Shown here in pieces: positions 1 through 7,843 of a stretch of DNA of 64,000 nucleotides. The DNA comes from Lewinellaceae bacterium (lineage in GTDB: Bacteria > Bacteroidota > Bacteroidia > Chitinophagales > Saprospiraceae), in contig JACJYB010000003.1 of the NCBI GenBank assembly GCA_020636355.1, forward strand, positions 62,001 to 126,000. Direction: 5' to 3'. Below the pieces are notes generated by a model, which saw only the letters and a list, made by a program, of their open reading frames with translations, was not told the origin of the DNA and made no database searches. Position 1 is the first letter of the stretch. Every line of letters begins with the position of its first letter. The position numbers and the translations under genes were made by a program.

Positions 1-32
1 CTGCCTTGCTTACATTTACTTGAGAAATCGTT

Positions 33-2246
33 GTGATGCGTCTTTTACTGATCCTGATTTTTTTCATCTGCTTCGTACCGCTCCGTGGTCAGCAATATAG
101 CAGGATTTTTTATCCCTATCTGACCAATAATGTTATGTTACCCCGGGCATTCATTGGTGGACTTAACAACCCGGTCGTTGCCGAAGCTGATTTTAATCTG
201 GATGGACGCAATGAGTTGGTCGTTCTGGATATAGCCGGTGAAACACCATTGGTTTTTTCATGGAATGAACAACTTGGTGAATTTCTGTATGATGTGCAAT
301 ACGTGGACCGCATCCCTAAAGAAGTAAATGGCTGGATCCTTACCCGTGATTACAATTTCGATGGGCTCCCTGACCTCTTTTGCAATTCTGACATCCCCGG
401 TATCCCGGGCATTATTATTTTCAAAGGGGTACAGGCGGAAGATGGGTTGCATTGGGAAAAAGTCCACCTCAATTCGGGAAGGTACCCGGTTCTAAACTAT
501 CAATCCGGCAATAATTTTACCAATTTATATGTTAACCCTGGCGACTTGCCGGGGATAGCTGACGTTGACCAGGACGGTGATTTGGATATTCTGAGTTACG
601 ATGTTGGTGGTACAGTGATTTACTATTACCAGAATATGACCATTGAACAAAAGGTTGGCTACGATGCATTGCCTTTTCAACTGGTAGAACAATGCTGGGG
701 GAAAGTTGAGGAGGCTGGACTCTCCTCGGATATGATCCTGAGCAAGGATACATTTAACTGTCCTTCGAGCGCCCAGCAGCCTGTACTCGAAAAAAGACAT
801 TCGGGATCTTCCATATTGCCGTTTGATCCGGATGGTGACGGAGACATGGATTTGCTTGTAGGTGATGTCGGATCTAATTATATATCCTACCTCCGGAATC
901 ACCGTACGCGGGGCACTGACTTTATGGACTTCCTGGAACCTCAGTTCCCGGCAGCCTCCGGTCATGCGGTTGATCTGTTTATTTTTCCTTTTCCCATGCA
1001 GGCGGATGTGGATATGGATGGTAATGAAGATCTCTTATTTTGCACCGGAGACATCAACAACGGAGCAAATATTAACTCCCTCTGGTTGTATAAGAGTCAA
1101 CCTGACCAACCGGATCAGCGCTACGCTTTTGTCCAGGAGGATTTTATTTTTGACCAGATCTTTGATGGCGGTAGTGAAGCATTCCCAACGATTCTTGATG
1201 TCAATGGGGATGGTTTACAGGATATCCTGGTGGGTACCAGAGGATTTTTTCCCAAGGAGATCGAATCCGATCCAAGAATCTTCCTGCTGCTCCAACACCA
1301 GGATAATGGAGAACGTTATTTCACCATGGAAACATCTGATTTCCTAAGCCTCAACCAATACCAGCTACAGACTGTCATCTGGCATCCGGTTGCCGGTGAC
1401 CTGGACCAGGATGGCGATTTGGATCTGATTATCGGTGATTATTATGGCCGGATAGCCTATGTGGAAAACCAGGCTGGCCCGGGGGAACCACCGAAATGGG
1501 CAGGCCCGATCTTTGATTATATGGGCATAGACGTCGGTTTGGGAAGTACGCCTACATTATACGACGCGAATCAGGACGGCCTGGTCGATCTGGTTATCGG
1601 AGAAAGAAGCGGAAATCTGAATCTCTATCTTAACCGGGGGACCATCGGCCAGCCCTCTTTTAGTGATGTACCTGATGATGAATTATGGCAAAATGTAGAC
1701 ACCCGGAATCCGTACGTATTTGCAGGAGCATCATCACCCACCATCTTCAGAACCAGTGACAATCAATGGCGAATGGCCGTCGGATCAGGACCAGGCAATA
1801 TCTGGTATTATGACCACTTGGATGTGGATCCGCTGGTTCCCGTCGATACCAGTTTGGCGGGTATCCGCGAAGGCATTAATACTCATCCTGCGGTCGGCGA
1901 CCTGGATGATGACGGTCAATACGAGCTAGTCATTGGCAATCGGAGAGGAGGGATATCCATTTTTAAAACTCCCTGGCTTCTCTCAACAACCAGTACGGGG
2001 AGAACAACGCTTCGGAACTCCGATTTCCATTGTTATCCCAATCCTGCTCACGAAAGCATTCGACTAGATGGATTCAGTGAGCCGGGGGATGTACAAATTT
2101 TCACCATGGAAGGTCGATTATGTTATTCCGTGAATGATTATCACGCCGGAGACCGGCTATCACTAACCAATCTACCGGTCGGGGTTTACTTTATCCGATT
2201 CACATCGCTGGGGACGACTCAGGTAACCAAAATGATCAAGGAGTAA
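33..2246 (+). CDS. Secreted FG-GAP/VCBS-repeat protein with T9SS sorting domain
   Basis: This is a 737-residue exported protein. The N-terminus is a signal peptide of about 20 residues (hydrophobic LLLILIFFICF core, likely cleaved after RGQQ). The body carries at least seven Asp-rich calcium-loop repeats of the FG-GAP/VCBS type, such as DVDQDGDLDIL, DPDGDGDMDLL, DVNGDGLQDIL and DLDQDGDLDLI, which normally build a beta-propeller. The last ~70 residues start with CYPNPAHESI and end in VTKMIKE, as in a T9SS type A sorting domain, so the protein should cross the outer membrane and be surface-attached or released. The substrate is unknown; such propellers usually bind ligands or mediate adhesion. 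Its 3' end overlaps the convergent PLPBP gene by 11 bp. Confidence 0.93.
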   Translation: MMRLLLILIFFICFVPLRGQQYSRIFYPYLTNNVMLPRAFIGGLNNPVVAEADFNLDGRNELVVLDIAGETPLVFSWNEQLGEFLYDVQYVDRIPKEVNGWILTRDYNFDGLPDLFCNSDIPGIPGIIIFKGVQAEDGLHWEKVHLNSGRYPVLNYQSGNNFTNLYVNPGDLPGIADVDQDGDLDILSYDVGGTVIYYYQNMTIEQKVGYDALPFQLVEQCWGKVEEAGLSSDMILSKDTFNCPSSAQQPVLEKRHSGSSILPFDPDGDGDMDLLVGDVGSNYISYLRNHRTRGTDFMDFLEPQFPAASGHAVDLFIFPFPMQADVDMDGNEDLLFCTGDINNGANINSLWLYKSQPDQPDQRYAFVQEDFIFDQIFDGGSEAFPTILDVNGDGLQDILVGTRGFFPKEIESDPRIFLLLQHQDNGERYFTMETSDFLSLNQYQLQTVIWHPVAGDLDQDGDLDLIIGDYYGRIAYVENQAGPGEPPKWAGPIFDYMGIDVGLGSTPTLYDANQDGLVDLVIGERSGNLNLYLNRGTIGQPSFSDVPDDELWQNVDTRNPYVFAGASSPTIFRTSDNQWRMAVGSGPGNIWYYDHLDVDPLVPVDTSLAGIREGINTHPAVGDLDDDGQYELVIGNRRGGISIFKTPWLLSTTSTGRTTLRNSDFHCYPNPAHESIRLDGFSEPGDVQIFTMEGRLCYSVNDYHAGDRLSLTNLPVGVYFIRFTSLGTTQVTKMIKE

Positions 2247-2904
2247 TCTGACAGGGCCTGGGTCCAAACAACAGGGACCCAATGCGAACCATCGTCGCTC
2301 CTTCTTCCAGTGCAATCTGATAATCACCGCTCATACCCATGGAGCATTCGGAAAATTCCGGGTTATCTTGAAAATATTTTGTTTTTATGCGGCCATAAGT
2401 AGCTCTCACCTGGGCAAACTCACGGCGAATCTGCTTCTCATCCTCGGTAAAACTTGCCATAGCCATCACCCCCTGGATTGCCACATTAGGAAATGATGCA
2501 GGAGGTTCCTCATTTAGAAAAACCATGAGTTCCTCTTCTGAAAACCCAAATTTTGTTTCTTCCTGAGCGACATGGAGTTGTAGCAGAATGGGAATAATCC
2601 GGTTAATTTTCGCTGCTTCGGCTTGGATTGCATGGAGCAATTTTGGTCGGTCAACTGATTGAATGAGGTGAATAAACGGAGCAATGTATTTGATTTTGTT
2701 GGTCTGCAAATGTCCGATCATATGCCACTGAATATCACTGGGTAACCGGTCTGCTTTTTCCATAATCTCTTGAACTCGATTCTCCCCAAAGATGCGCTGT
2801 CCTTCATCATAAAGGACCTGAATCGCTTCTACCGGTTTGGTTTTGGATACGGCCACCAGTTTAGCCCGGTAGGGTTCCAATTCCCTTAACAGTTGAAATA
2901 ACAT
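2236..2904 (-). CDS. PLP homeostasis protein (YggS/PROSC family)
   Basis: 222 residues, the normal length for the YggS/PLPBP family, cytoplasmic PLP-binding proteins that help control vitamin B6 and amino/keto-acid pools. The PLP lysine is K21 in AVSKTKP. Further family motifs are FGENRVQE (39-46), HMIGHLQTNK (61-70), MGMSGDY and the C-terminal VRIGSLLFG phosphate-binding stretch. The N-terminus is slightly shorter than in many homologues but the barrel appears complete. It is transcribed toward the FG-GAP gene and overlaps its last codons. No operon partner is visible upstream. Family assignment is firm; no enzymatic reaction is established for this family. Confidence 0.95.
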   Translation of the reverse strand: MLFQLLRELEPYRAKLVAVSKTKPVEAIQVLYDEGQRIFGENRVQEIMEKADRLPSDIQWHMIGHLQTNKIKYIAPFIHLIQSVDRPKLLHAIQAEAAKINRIIPILLQLHVAQEETKFGFSEEELMVFLNEEPPASFPNVAIQGVMAMASFTEDEKQIRREFAQVRATYGRIKTKYFQDNPEFSECSMGMSGDYQIALEEGATMVRIGSLLFGPRPCQITP

Positions 2905-3055
2905 AATCTGGCATTTTATTTGATAGAAATATTTAATGTGTTAGTGATTCGATATCCATCATTTGGAAACAATTATGCGTAAATCGAAACATTAACTCCA
3001 TATTAAGATTATTCGAAAATCCTATTTCGTTCGAAAAGTACAAAAACATCACGCC

Positions 3056-3250
3056 ATGGAATACTCAATCGAAACCAATGAAAAAGCAATCCGTGCCAAA
3101 GCCATCTGGTACACCGTAATCATCAATCTGATCCTGTTAGGTGGTTTATTGCTGGCTACATCTCCCGAAATGATGGATAGCATCAAAAAACTTTGGAATA
3201 AGGATGTTCAGCCGGTAGAACAACCGGTCGCTGATACCAACAAAGCTTAA
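3056..3250 (+). CDS. Small single-pass membrane protein, unknown function
   Basis: 64 residues with one predicted transmembrane segment (about residues 17-36, IWYTVIINLILLGGLLLA), a charged N-terminus and a short acidic/proline-containing tail. I recognise no domain. The frame is supported by an ATG start, the clear hydrophobic segment, and an end exactly against the convergent kinase gene: the two stop codons share the tetranucleotide TTAA at 3247-3250. About 150 bp of AT-rich non-coding DNA lies upstream. Similar small proteins are common in Bacteroidota; no function can be assigned. Confidence 0.6.
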   Translation: MEYSIETNEKAIRAKAIWYTVIINLILLGGLLLATSPEMMDSIKKLWNKDVQPVEQPVADTNKA

Positions 3251-3882
3251 AACAGCCCGTATAATTTGGATTGAACCGATTGGATCACTGTGCCCAGGTC
3301 TTCGGAATTTTTGATAAAGTCCAGATCATCAATGGGCACGATCAACAGGTCTCCATGGGTGTAATTCTGAATCCAGTCTTCGTATTTTTCATTAAGGCGC
3401 TTGAGGTAATCAAGACTCATATTACCCTCATAATCCCGGCCCCGGGATTCAATATGCGCGACCAGAGTAGAAATGCTTGCCCGCAGGTAGATCAATAGAT
3501 CTGGTGGCTGGATCTGGGAGGACATGGTCTGAAACAATTCAAAATAGTTTTCAAAATCTCTTTTCTCCATTAGCCCCATCTCGTGCAAATTGGGTGCAAA
3601 TATGTGAGCATCCTCATAGATTGTACGATCCTGAACTACCGTCTTACTACCGTTGCGGATATCAATAACCTGTTTGTACCGGTTGTTCAGAAAATAAATC
3701 TGTAGGTTGAATGACCAGCGCTTCATGTCGTGGTAGAAATCCCAGAGGTATGGATTAATGGCAGTATCTTCATACATGACTTCCCAGCCGAAATGGGAGG
3801 CCAATTGAGCGGATAAGGTCGTCTTACCTGCACCAATATTTCCTGCTATAGCTACATGTTGTATCTTTCTATCCAGCGTCAT
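3247..3882 (-). CDS. Deoxynucleoside kinase (dGK/dCK family)
   Basis: 211 residues. The P-loop is GNIGAGKT (14-21) and the family motif DRTIYED at 85-91 contains the Asp-Arg pair used in substrate binding. A later Arg-rich stretch (ESRGRDYE) is the lid region. Family members phosphorylate deoxyadenosine, deoxyguanosine or deoxycytidine with ATP in nucleotide salvage; the exact base preference cannot be read from the sequence. The start is the ATG at 3880-3882. It converges on the small membrane-protein gene, with stop codons overlapping in TTAA. Confidence 0.92.
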   Translation of the reverse strand: MTLDRKIQHVAIAGNIGAGKTTLSAQLASHFGWEVMYEDTAINPYLWDFYHDMKRWSFNLQIYFLNNRYKQVIDIRNGSKTVVQDRTIYEDAHIFAPNLHEMGLMEKRDFENYFELFQTMSSQIQPPDLLIYLRASISTLVAHIESRGRDYEGNMSLDYLKRLNEKYEDWIQNYTHGDLLIVPIDDLDFIKNSEDLGTVIQSVQSKLYGLF

Positions 3883-3924
3883 GCATTGTACGGTTGTTCA
3901 AAATACAAATAAAAGGAATATTTC

Positions 3925-3932
3925 TACCTTTG
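3925..3932 (+). promoter_or_regulatory. Candidate -7 box for the gatC operon
   Basis: TACCTTTG matches the Bacteroidota sigma-A -7 consensus TANNTTTG. It lies 32 bp before the gatC start. I see no convincing -33 TTTG at the usual spacing. Position relative to the gene is the main support. Confidence 0.5.
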
Positions 3933-3963
3933 GGTCGATGTCCTACCCTTAAACATCGAATAA

Positions 3964-4260
3964 ATGATGAATCCAATCGATGATAATCTACTTTTAAAAC
4001 TTGAACGCTTAGCGAAATTAAATCTGGATCCGGATGAGCGTGCCGTTATCAAAACGGACCTCAATAAAATACTGGCGATGTTTGAAAAATTGCAGGAGCT
4101 GGATACGACAACCGAAGAACCATTCCGTTATTTCTCTGAAATAAATCAGGAAAATGTGCGCCAAGATGATGTTAAGGAGCATCTGCAAAGGGAAACAATC
4201 CTGGGCCTTGCTCCCAAACACGATGATTCATTTATCCGGATACCTAAAATGAAAGATTAA
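3964..4260 (+). CDS. gatC: Asp-tRNA(Asn)/Glu-tRNA(Gln) amidotransferase subunit C
   Basis: 98 residues, the usual GatC length. GatC clamps the GatA amidase to GatB in the complex that converts mischarged Glu-tRNA(Gln) or Asp-tRNA(Asn) into the amide forms. Family features include the N-terminal LLLKLERLAKLNL helix, the acidic LNKILAMFEKLQELDTT helix, and the C-terminal AP..HDDSFIRIPK segment that inserts into GatA. GatA and GatB are not in this window. It begins a four-gene run with gaps of about 10 bp. Either of two tandem ATGs (3964, 3967) could start it. Confidence 0.95.
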   Translation: MMNPIDDNLLLKLERLAKLNLDPDERAVIKTDLNKILAMFEKLQELDTTTEEPFRYFSEINQENVRQDDVKEHLQRETILGLAPKHDDSFIRIPKMKD

Positions 4261-4271
4261 CCCAACACGAT

Positions 4272-4979
4272 ATGGATCCAATTATTTCAGTTCGGGACCT
4301 TAGTAAAACCTACATCATGGGGATGGAGAAAGTTCATGCCCTAAAATCCGTTAGTCTGGATATTTTCCGTAATGAATATGTTGCGCTCATGGGACCTTCC
4401 GGTTCTGGAAAGTCGACCTTAATGAACCTGCTCGGTTGCCTGGATACACCTACCTCCGGTGAGTATTTCCTCAACAACCAATTAGTTAGCGAAATGTCCG
4501 ACCGGGAGTTAGCTACCGTCCGGAACAAAGAGATCGGATTTGTCTTTCAAACATTCAACCTGCTACCCAGATTAACAACGCTAGAAAATGTAGCACTGCC
4601 TTTGATTTACGCCGGTATGAGCAAAAGCCAGCGAACCGAATTGGCTGAAGAAACACTGGAAGCCGTTGGGCTGGGGGATCGCATGACCCATAAACCCAAT
4701 GAATTATCAGGTGGCCAGCGACAGCGCGTAGCGATTGCCCGTGCTTTGGTCAATCATCCTTCCATAATCCTTGCCGACGAGCCGACTGGTAACCTGGACA
4801 CCAAGACCTCCCTGGAAATCATGGCTATTTTTGACGATCTGCATGCTGCCGGGAATACCATCATTCTGGTAACCCATGAACCGGACATCGCCGAATATGC
4901 ACACCGGATCGTTCGACTCCGTGATGGGCTGATCGAGACGGATGAAAAAAATATGCGTAAAGTGGCTCAACCTTCCTGA
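4272..4979 (+). CDS. ABC transporter ATPase, LolD/MacB/FtsE-like
   Basis: 235-residue single nucleotide-binding domain. Walker A is GPSGSGKS (41-48), the signature ELSGGQRQR is at about 144-152, Walker B is IILADE (165-170), and the switch histidine is H202. The pattern (LGCLDTPTSGEY, FVFQTFNLLPRLTTLENV) is that of the LolD/MacB/SalX group, which pairs with FtsX-like permeases in lipoprotein release or peptide/drug export. No permease is adjacent, so the partner must be elsewhere. It sits 11 bp after gatC and 8 bp before the adenosyltransferase gene, suggesting one transcript. Confidence 0.92.
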   Translation: MDPIISVRDLSKTYIMGMEKVHALKSVSLDIFRNEYVALMGPSGSGKSTLMNLLGCLDTPTSGEYFLNNQLVSEMSDRELATVRNKEIGFVFQTFNLLPRLTTLENVALPLIYAGMSKSQRTELAEETLEAVGLGDRMTHKPNELSGGQRQRVAIARALVNHPSIILADEPTGNLDTKTSLEIMAIFDDLHAAGNTIILVTHEPDIAEYAHRIVRLRDGLIETDEKNMRKVAQPS

Positions 4980-4987
4980 CCCTGCAT

Positions 4988-5536
4988 ATGGCAATTAAAA
5001 TCTACACCAAGACGGGTGACGATGGCACAACCGGACTCTTTGGTGGCGGCAGGCTACCCAAAGATCATCTTCGAATAGAGGCCTACGGCACCGTGGATGA
5101 ATTGAATGCACAACTTGGATGGGTTGTTGATTTGCTCGCTCAGGAGCAGATCGGACATCATCTGGATATTGTTCAGAATGAATTATTCGTAGTAGGTTCC
5201 ATGCTGGCCACAAAGCCCGGCAAGAATATCGGCATTGACACCATTGATGAAGCATCCGTACACCAATTGGAACTGTGGATGGATGAACTGGACGATCAGC
5301 TGCCGACCTTGAAAAACTTCATTCTTCCCGGAGGTCATCCGGCCATATCCGCCAGTCACCTTGCCCGGTGTATTTGCCGTCGTGCCGAACGTCGTGTCGT
5401 AGCTCTGTCACACACGGATGAGGTGGATCACCTCATCATCCGTTATCTTAACCGGTTGTCCGATTATCTTTTTATCTTGAGTCGTTTCGTTGCCCACCGC
5501 TTGGAAATTCCTGAGCGTGTGTGGAAACCTAGGTAA
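4988..5536 (+). CDS. Cob(I)alamin adenosyltransferase, PduO type
   Basis: 182 residues, full length for the PduO/MMAB family, which transfers the 5'-deoxyadenosyl group of ATP to cob(I)alamin to form adenosylcobalamin. The N-terminal ATP-binding motif YTKTGDDGTTGLFGG is intact, followed by the EAYGTVDELNAQLG helix. The C-terminal half holds the conserved CRRAERRV and LNRLSDYLF motifs. It probably serves B12-dependent enzymes such as methylmalonyl-CoA mutase or ribonucleotide reductase encoded elsewhere. It is third in the gatC run, 11 bp before the HD-domain gene. Confidence 0.95.
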   Translation: MAIKIYTKTGDDGTTGLFGGGRLPKDHLRIEAYGTVDELNAQLGWVVDLLAQEQIGHHLDIVQNELFVVGSMLATKPGKNIGIDTIDEASVHQLELWMDELDDQLPTLKNFILPGGHPAISASHLARCICRRAERRVVALSHTDEVDHLIIRYLNRLSDYLFILSRFVAHRLEIPERVWKPR

Positions 5537-5547
5537 GAAACGGCTTC

Positions 5548-7557
5548 ATGCAGGAAAAATCAGTTCATCCCGGTCCTAATAATTTTACCAGGGTGCTCAG
5601 TCGCATACCCTTTGCACTTATCACTGCTTTTCTGTTTGCATTTCTGGTGAATAACCGGAATGAGCTGCAATATGATTTTACTCTGGGGAAGAGTTGGTCC
5701 TACGATGACCTGGATGCACCGTTTAATTTTCCTATAAGAAAAGATCCCGCTTCCGTAGCTCAGGAAGAAAAAGCCATCGGGGCAAACTTCTTGCCTTATT
5801 ACCGAAAGACGATAGATACGTCAGGTTGGAGCGCAATAAAAGATAGTTTACAGGGATTGACACTGCAAACACCCTTGTCGCATCTACTGATTCTCAACCG
5901 GTTGGACTCTTTGCGGCAGATCGGCATTTACGATGCCGATACCCCGTTGCCCGATGGAATGATCCAGTTGGTGCAGCATGATGTCTTGTATAAAGTATGG
6001 AGTTCCTCGTTAATCAGCAATCAGCAAGCGCTGAATATGGCCTCTAAGTGGATAAAAGATGGGTCGCAACGTGCTCGATTTCAAGCCATTATTAATAAGG
6101 CCTTAAAGCCCAATGTAGTCTACGATTCTACTGAAACAACCTTGCAAAAAAACCTGGCTATCGCTCAAATCCCCGAAACCGAAGGCATGATCGCACGGGG
6201 AGAAAGGATAGTCAGTAAAGGGGAGATTATCACTCCTGAATTGTACCAAACGCTGGTTTCTTTTGAACAAGCGAATAACAATAAGTTCTTTAATCAGGCA
6301 CGTGCCTGGGAAGCATTTTCCGGGTTTTGGATGGCAGCGTCATTGCTATTACTCCTTTTGACGTATTACCTCTATGCCTATGAAACCGAAGTGTTTTACC
6401 GGCCCAGAACCTTATTTCTTTTCATGGCCTGGCCACTGCTTTACACGCTGCTTGTATTGATCATTGAACGGAATGGATTATCCAGCTATCTGATACCTTT
6501 TGCGATCGTCCCCATTGTGATGGTCCATTTTTTCAACCTCCGATTGGCCATAATTCTCCACCTGATTACCGTCCTGCTGGCTAGCCTGGCCTCCAAATTA
6601 GGCTTTGAGTTCATGCTGATTCATATTGTTGCAGGGATAACCGCAGCCTTCCGGCTTCAACGCACGAGATCACTGAATGAATTTTTCTTTGCGATCATAT
6701 GGGTTGGGGCAGTCACCATTCTCATGTACGTCGCCTTAACGCTGATAAAACAAGGCTTGTATGATGTCGCCGATTGGTATATTCTGATCTGGCTGGCTGT
6801 TGGGACCTTTCTCACTTTGCTCGCATATCCCTTGATACCTATTGTCGGAAGATTGATCGGCCAGGTAAGTGCGATAACCCTGATTGACCTAGCTGACCTG
6901 AACCATCCTTTGTTACGCGCCCTTTCAGTTCAGGCACCCGGAACTTTGCAACACAGTTTACAGGTTGCCAATCTCGCCGAAGCAGCCGGAAAAGCGATTG
7001 GAGCACAAAGCGATTTATTAAAAACCGCTGCCTACTTCCATGATATTGGAAAGATGGAACACCCGGAATTTTTCATTGAAAATCAGTTGGGGGGAAATCC
7101 GCACGATCAGTTAACCCCCGAACAAAGTGCAAAAATCATCATGGGACATGTGCCCGAAGGCGTGCGTTTGGCTGAAAAAGCATATCTGCCCAGAGTACTC
7201 ATTGGCTTCATCCAGACGCATCATGGCACCACAATGACCCGTTACTTTTATGCCCAAAAAAGTAAAGAAGTTGACGGAGAGGTGGATGAATCGGATTTTA
7301 CTTATCCGGGGCCTAAGCCACGGACGAAAGAAGAGGGAATCCTGATGCTTGCAGATAGCATTGAAGCAGCAGCCAGAAGCCTGCCTGACCCGGTACCCGA
7401 AAAATTAAATGCGCTTGTCGACCAGATTATTAAAGCAAAGGTTGAGCAGGGCCAATTGGATGATACGCCCCTTACCTTTAGCGACATAGGAAAATGCAAT
7501 TTATCCTTCAAACAAAACTTGCAGGGAATGTATCACCATCGGGTAGCCTATGAATAA
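5548..7557 (+). CDS. 7TM-HD phosphodiesterase, PgpH type (c-di-AMP hydrolase family)
   Basis: 669 residues with the PgpH layout. An N-terminal membrane anchor (near 20-35) is followed by an extracytoplasmic 7TMR-HDED region to about 260, a block of transmembrane helices (~265-450) and a C-terminal cytoplasmic HD domain. The HD domain shows HSLQVANLAE (~469) and the metal-binding HD pair in YFHDIGK (~497-498), then HxxxG/HH-type histidines (FIQTHHGTT). Characterised PgpH proteins hydrolyse cyclic di-AMP. It is the last gene of the gatC-ABC-PduO-PgpH run; about 290 bp without a gene follows. Confidence 0.93.
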   Translation: MQEKSVHPGPNNFTRVLSRIPFALITAFLFAFLVNNRNELQYDFTLGKSWSYDDLDAPFNFPIRKDPASVAQEEKAIGANFLPYYRKTIDTSGWSAIKDSLQGLTLQTPLSHLLILNRLDSLRQIGIYDADTPLPDGMIQLVQHDVLYKVWSSSLISNQQALNMASKWIKDGSQRARFQAIINKALKPNVVYDSTETTLQKNLAIAQIPETEGMIARGERIVSKGEIITPELYQTLVSFEQANNNKFFNQARAWEAFSGFWMAASLLLLLLTYYLYAYETEVFYRPRTLFLFMAWPLLYTLLVLIIERNGLSSYLIPFAIVPIVMVHFFNLRLAIILHLITVLLASLASKLGFEFMLIHIVAGITAAFRLQRTRSLNEFFFAIIWVGAVTILMYVALTLIKQGLYDVADWYILIWLAVGTFLTLLAYPLIPIVGRLIGQVSAITLIDLADLNHPLLRALSVQAPGTLQHSLQVANLAEAAGKAIGAQSDLLKTAAYFHDIGKMEHPEFFIENQLGGNPHDQLTPEQSAKIIMGHVPEGVRLAEKAYLPRVLIGFIQTHHGTTMTRYFYAQKSKEVDGEVDESDFTYPGPKPRTKEEGILMLADSIEAAARSLPDPVPEKLNALVDQIIKAKVEQGQLDDTPLTFSDIGKCNLSFKQNLQGMYHHRVAYE

Positions 7558-7792
7558 GCAAATAACAGCTAACCAGTTACGCATTCGACGTTGCTCTAAT
7601 ATGACAGAAATCGTTAATTTATAAGCAGTTAGCGTAAAAAATAGTCTCCGCCCCCCTAGGTATTCTGACCGTATCCTTGTACTTTTAACACTGCAACCAT
7701 CCAATCGGTAATCATGGATGCAAATCCGTTATTTCCAGTTGCATGGTCTGTCTCAGACGAACGATCCTCATCAAAGAAAACTACAGCATTTG

Positions 7793-7804
7793 AACCTGCA
7801 GGTT
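7793..7804. repeat. Perfect 12-bp palindrome AACCTGCAGGTT
   Basis: A perfect inverted repeat centred 45 bp upstream of the next start codon at 7844, within the 286-bp gap 7558-7843. It could be an operator half-site pair or chance. No -7 box with all conserved bases is present in the gap; the nearest partial match is TACTTTTA at about 7680. Confidence 0.3.
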
Positions 7805-7843
7805 TGAATACCGTAATTATTTGATGATCAGATCAGTTTAGCA

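Noticed and set aside
525..965. Long open frame on the minus strand inside the FG-GAP gene
   Set aside because: It is the antisense shadow of Asp-rich repeats, with no domain, signal or start context of its own.
862..1347. Plus-strand frame inside the FG-GAP gene
   Set aside because: It lies wholly inside the true frame and its protein is low-complexity without known features.
2259..2281. 7-bp stem hairpin (TGGGTCC/GGACCCA) just after the FG-GAP stop
   Set aside because: No T-run follows and it lies inside the PLPBP coding sequence; not called a terminator.
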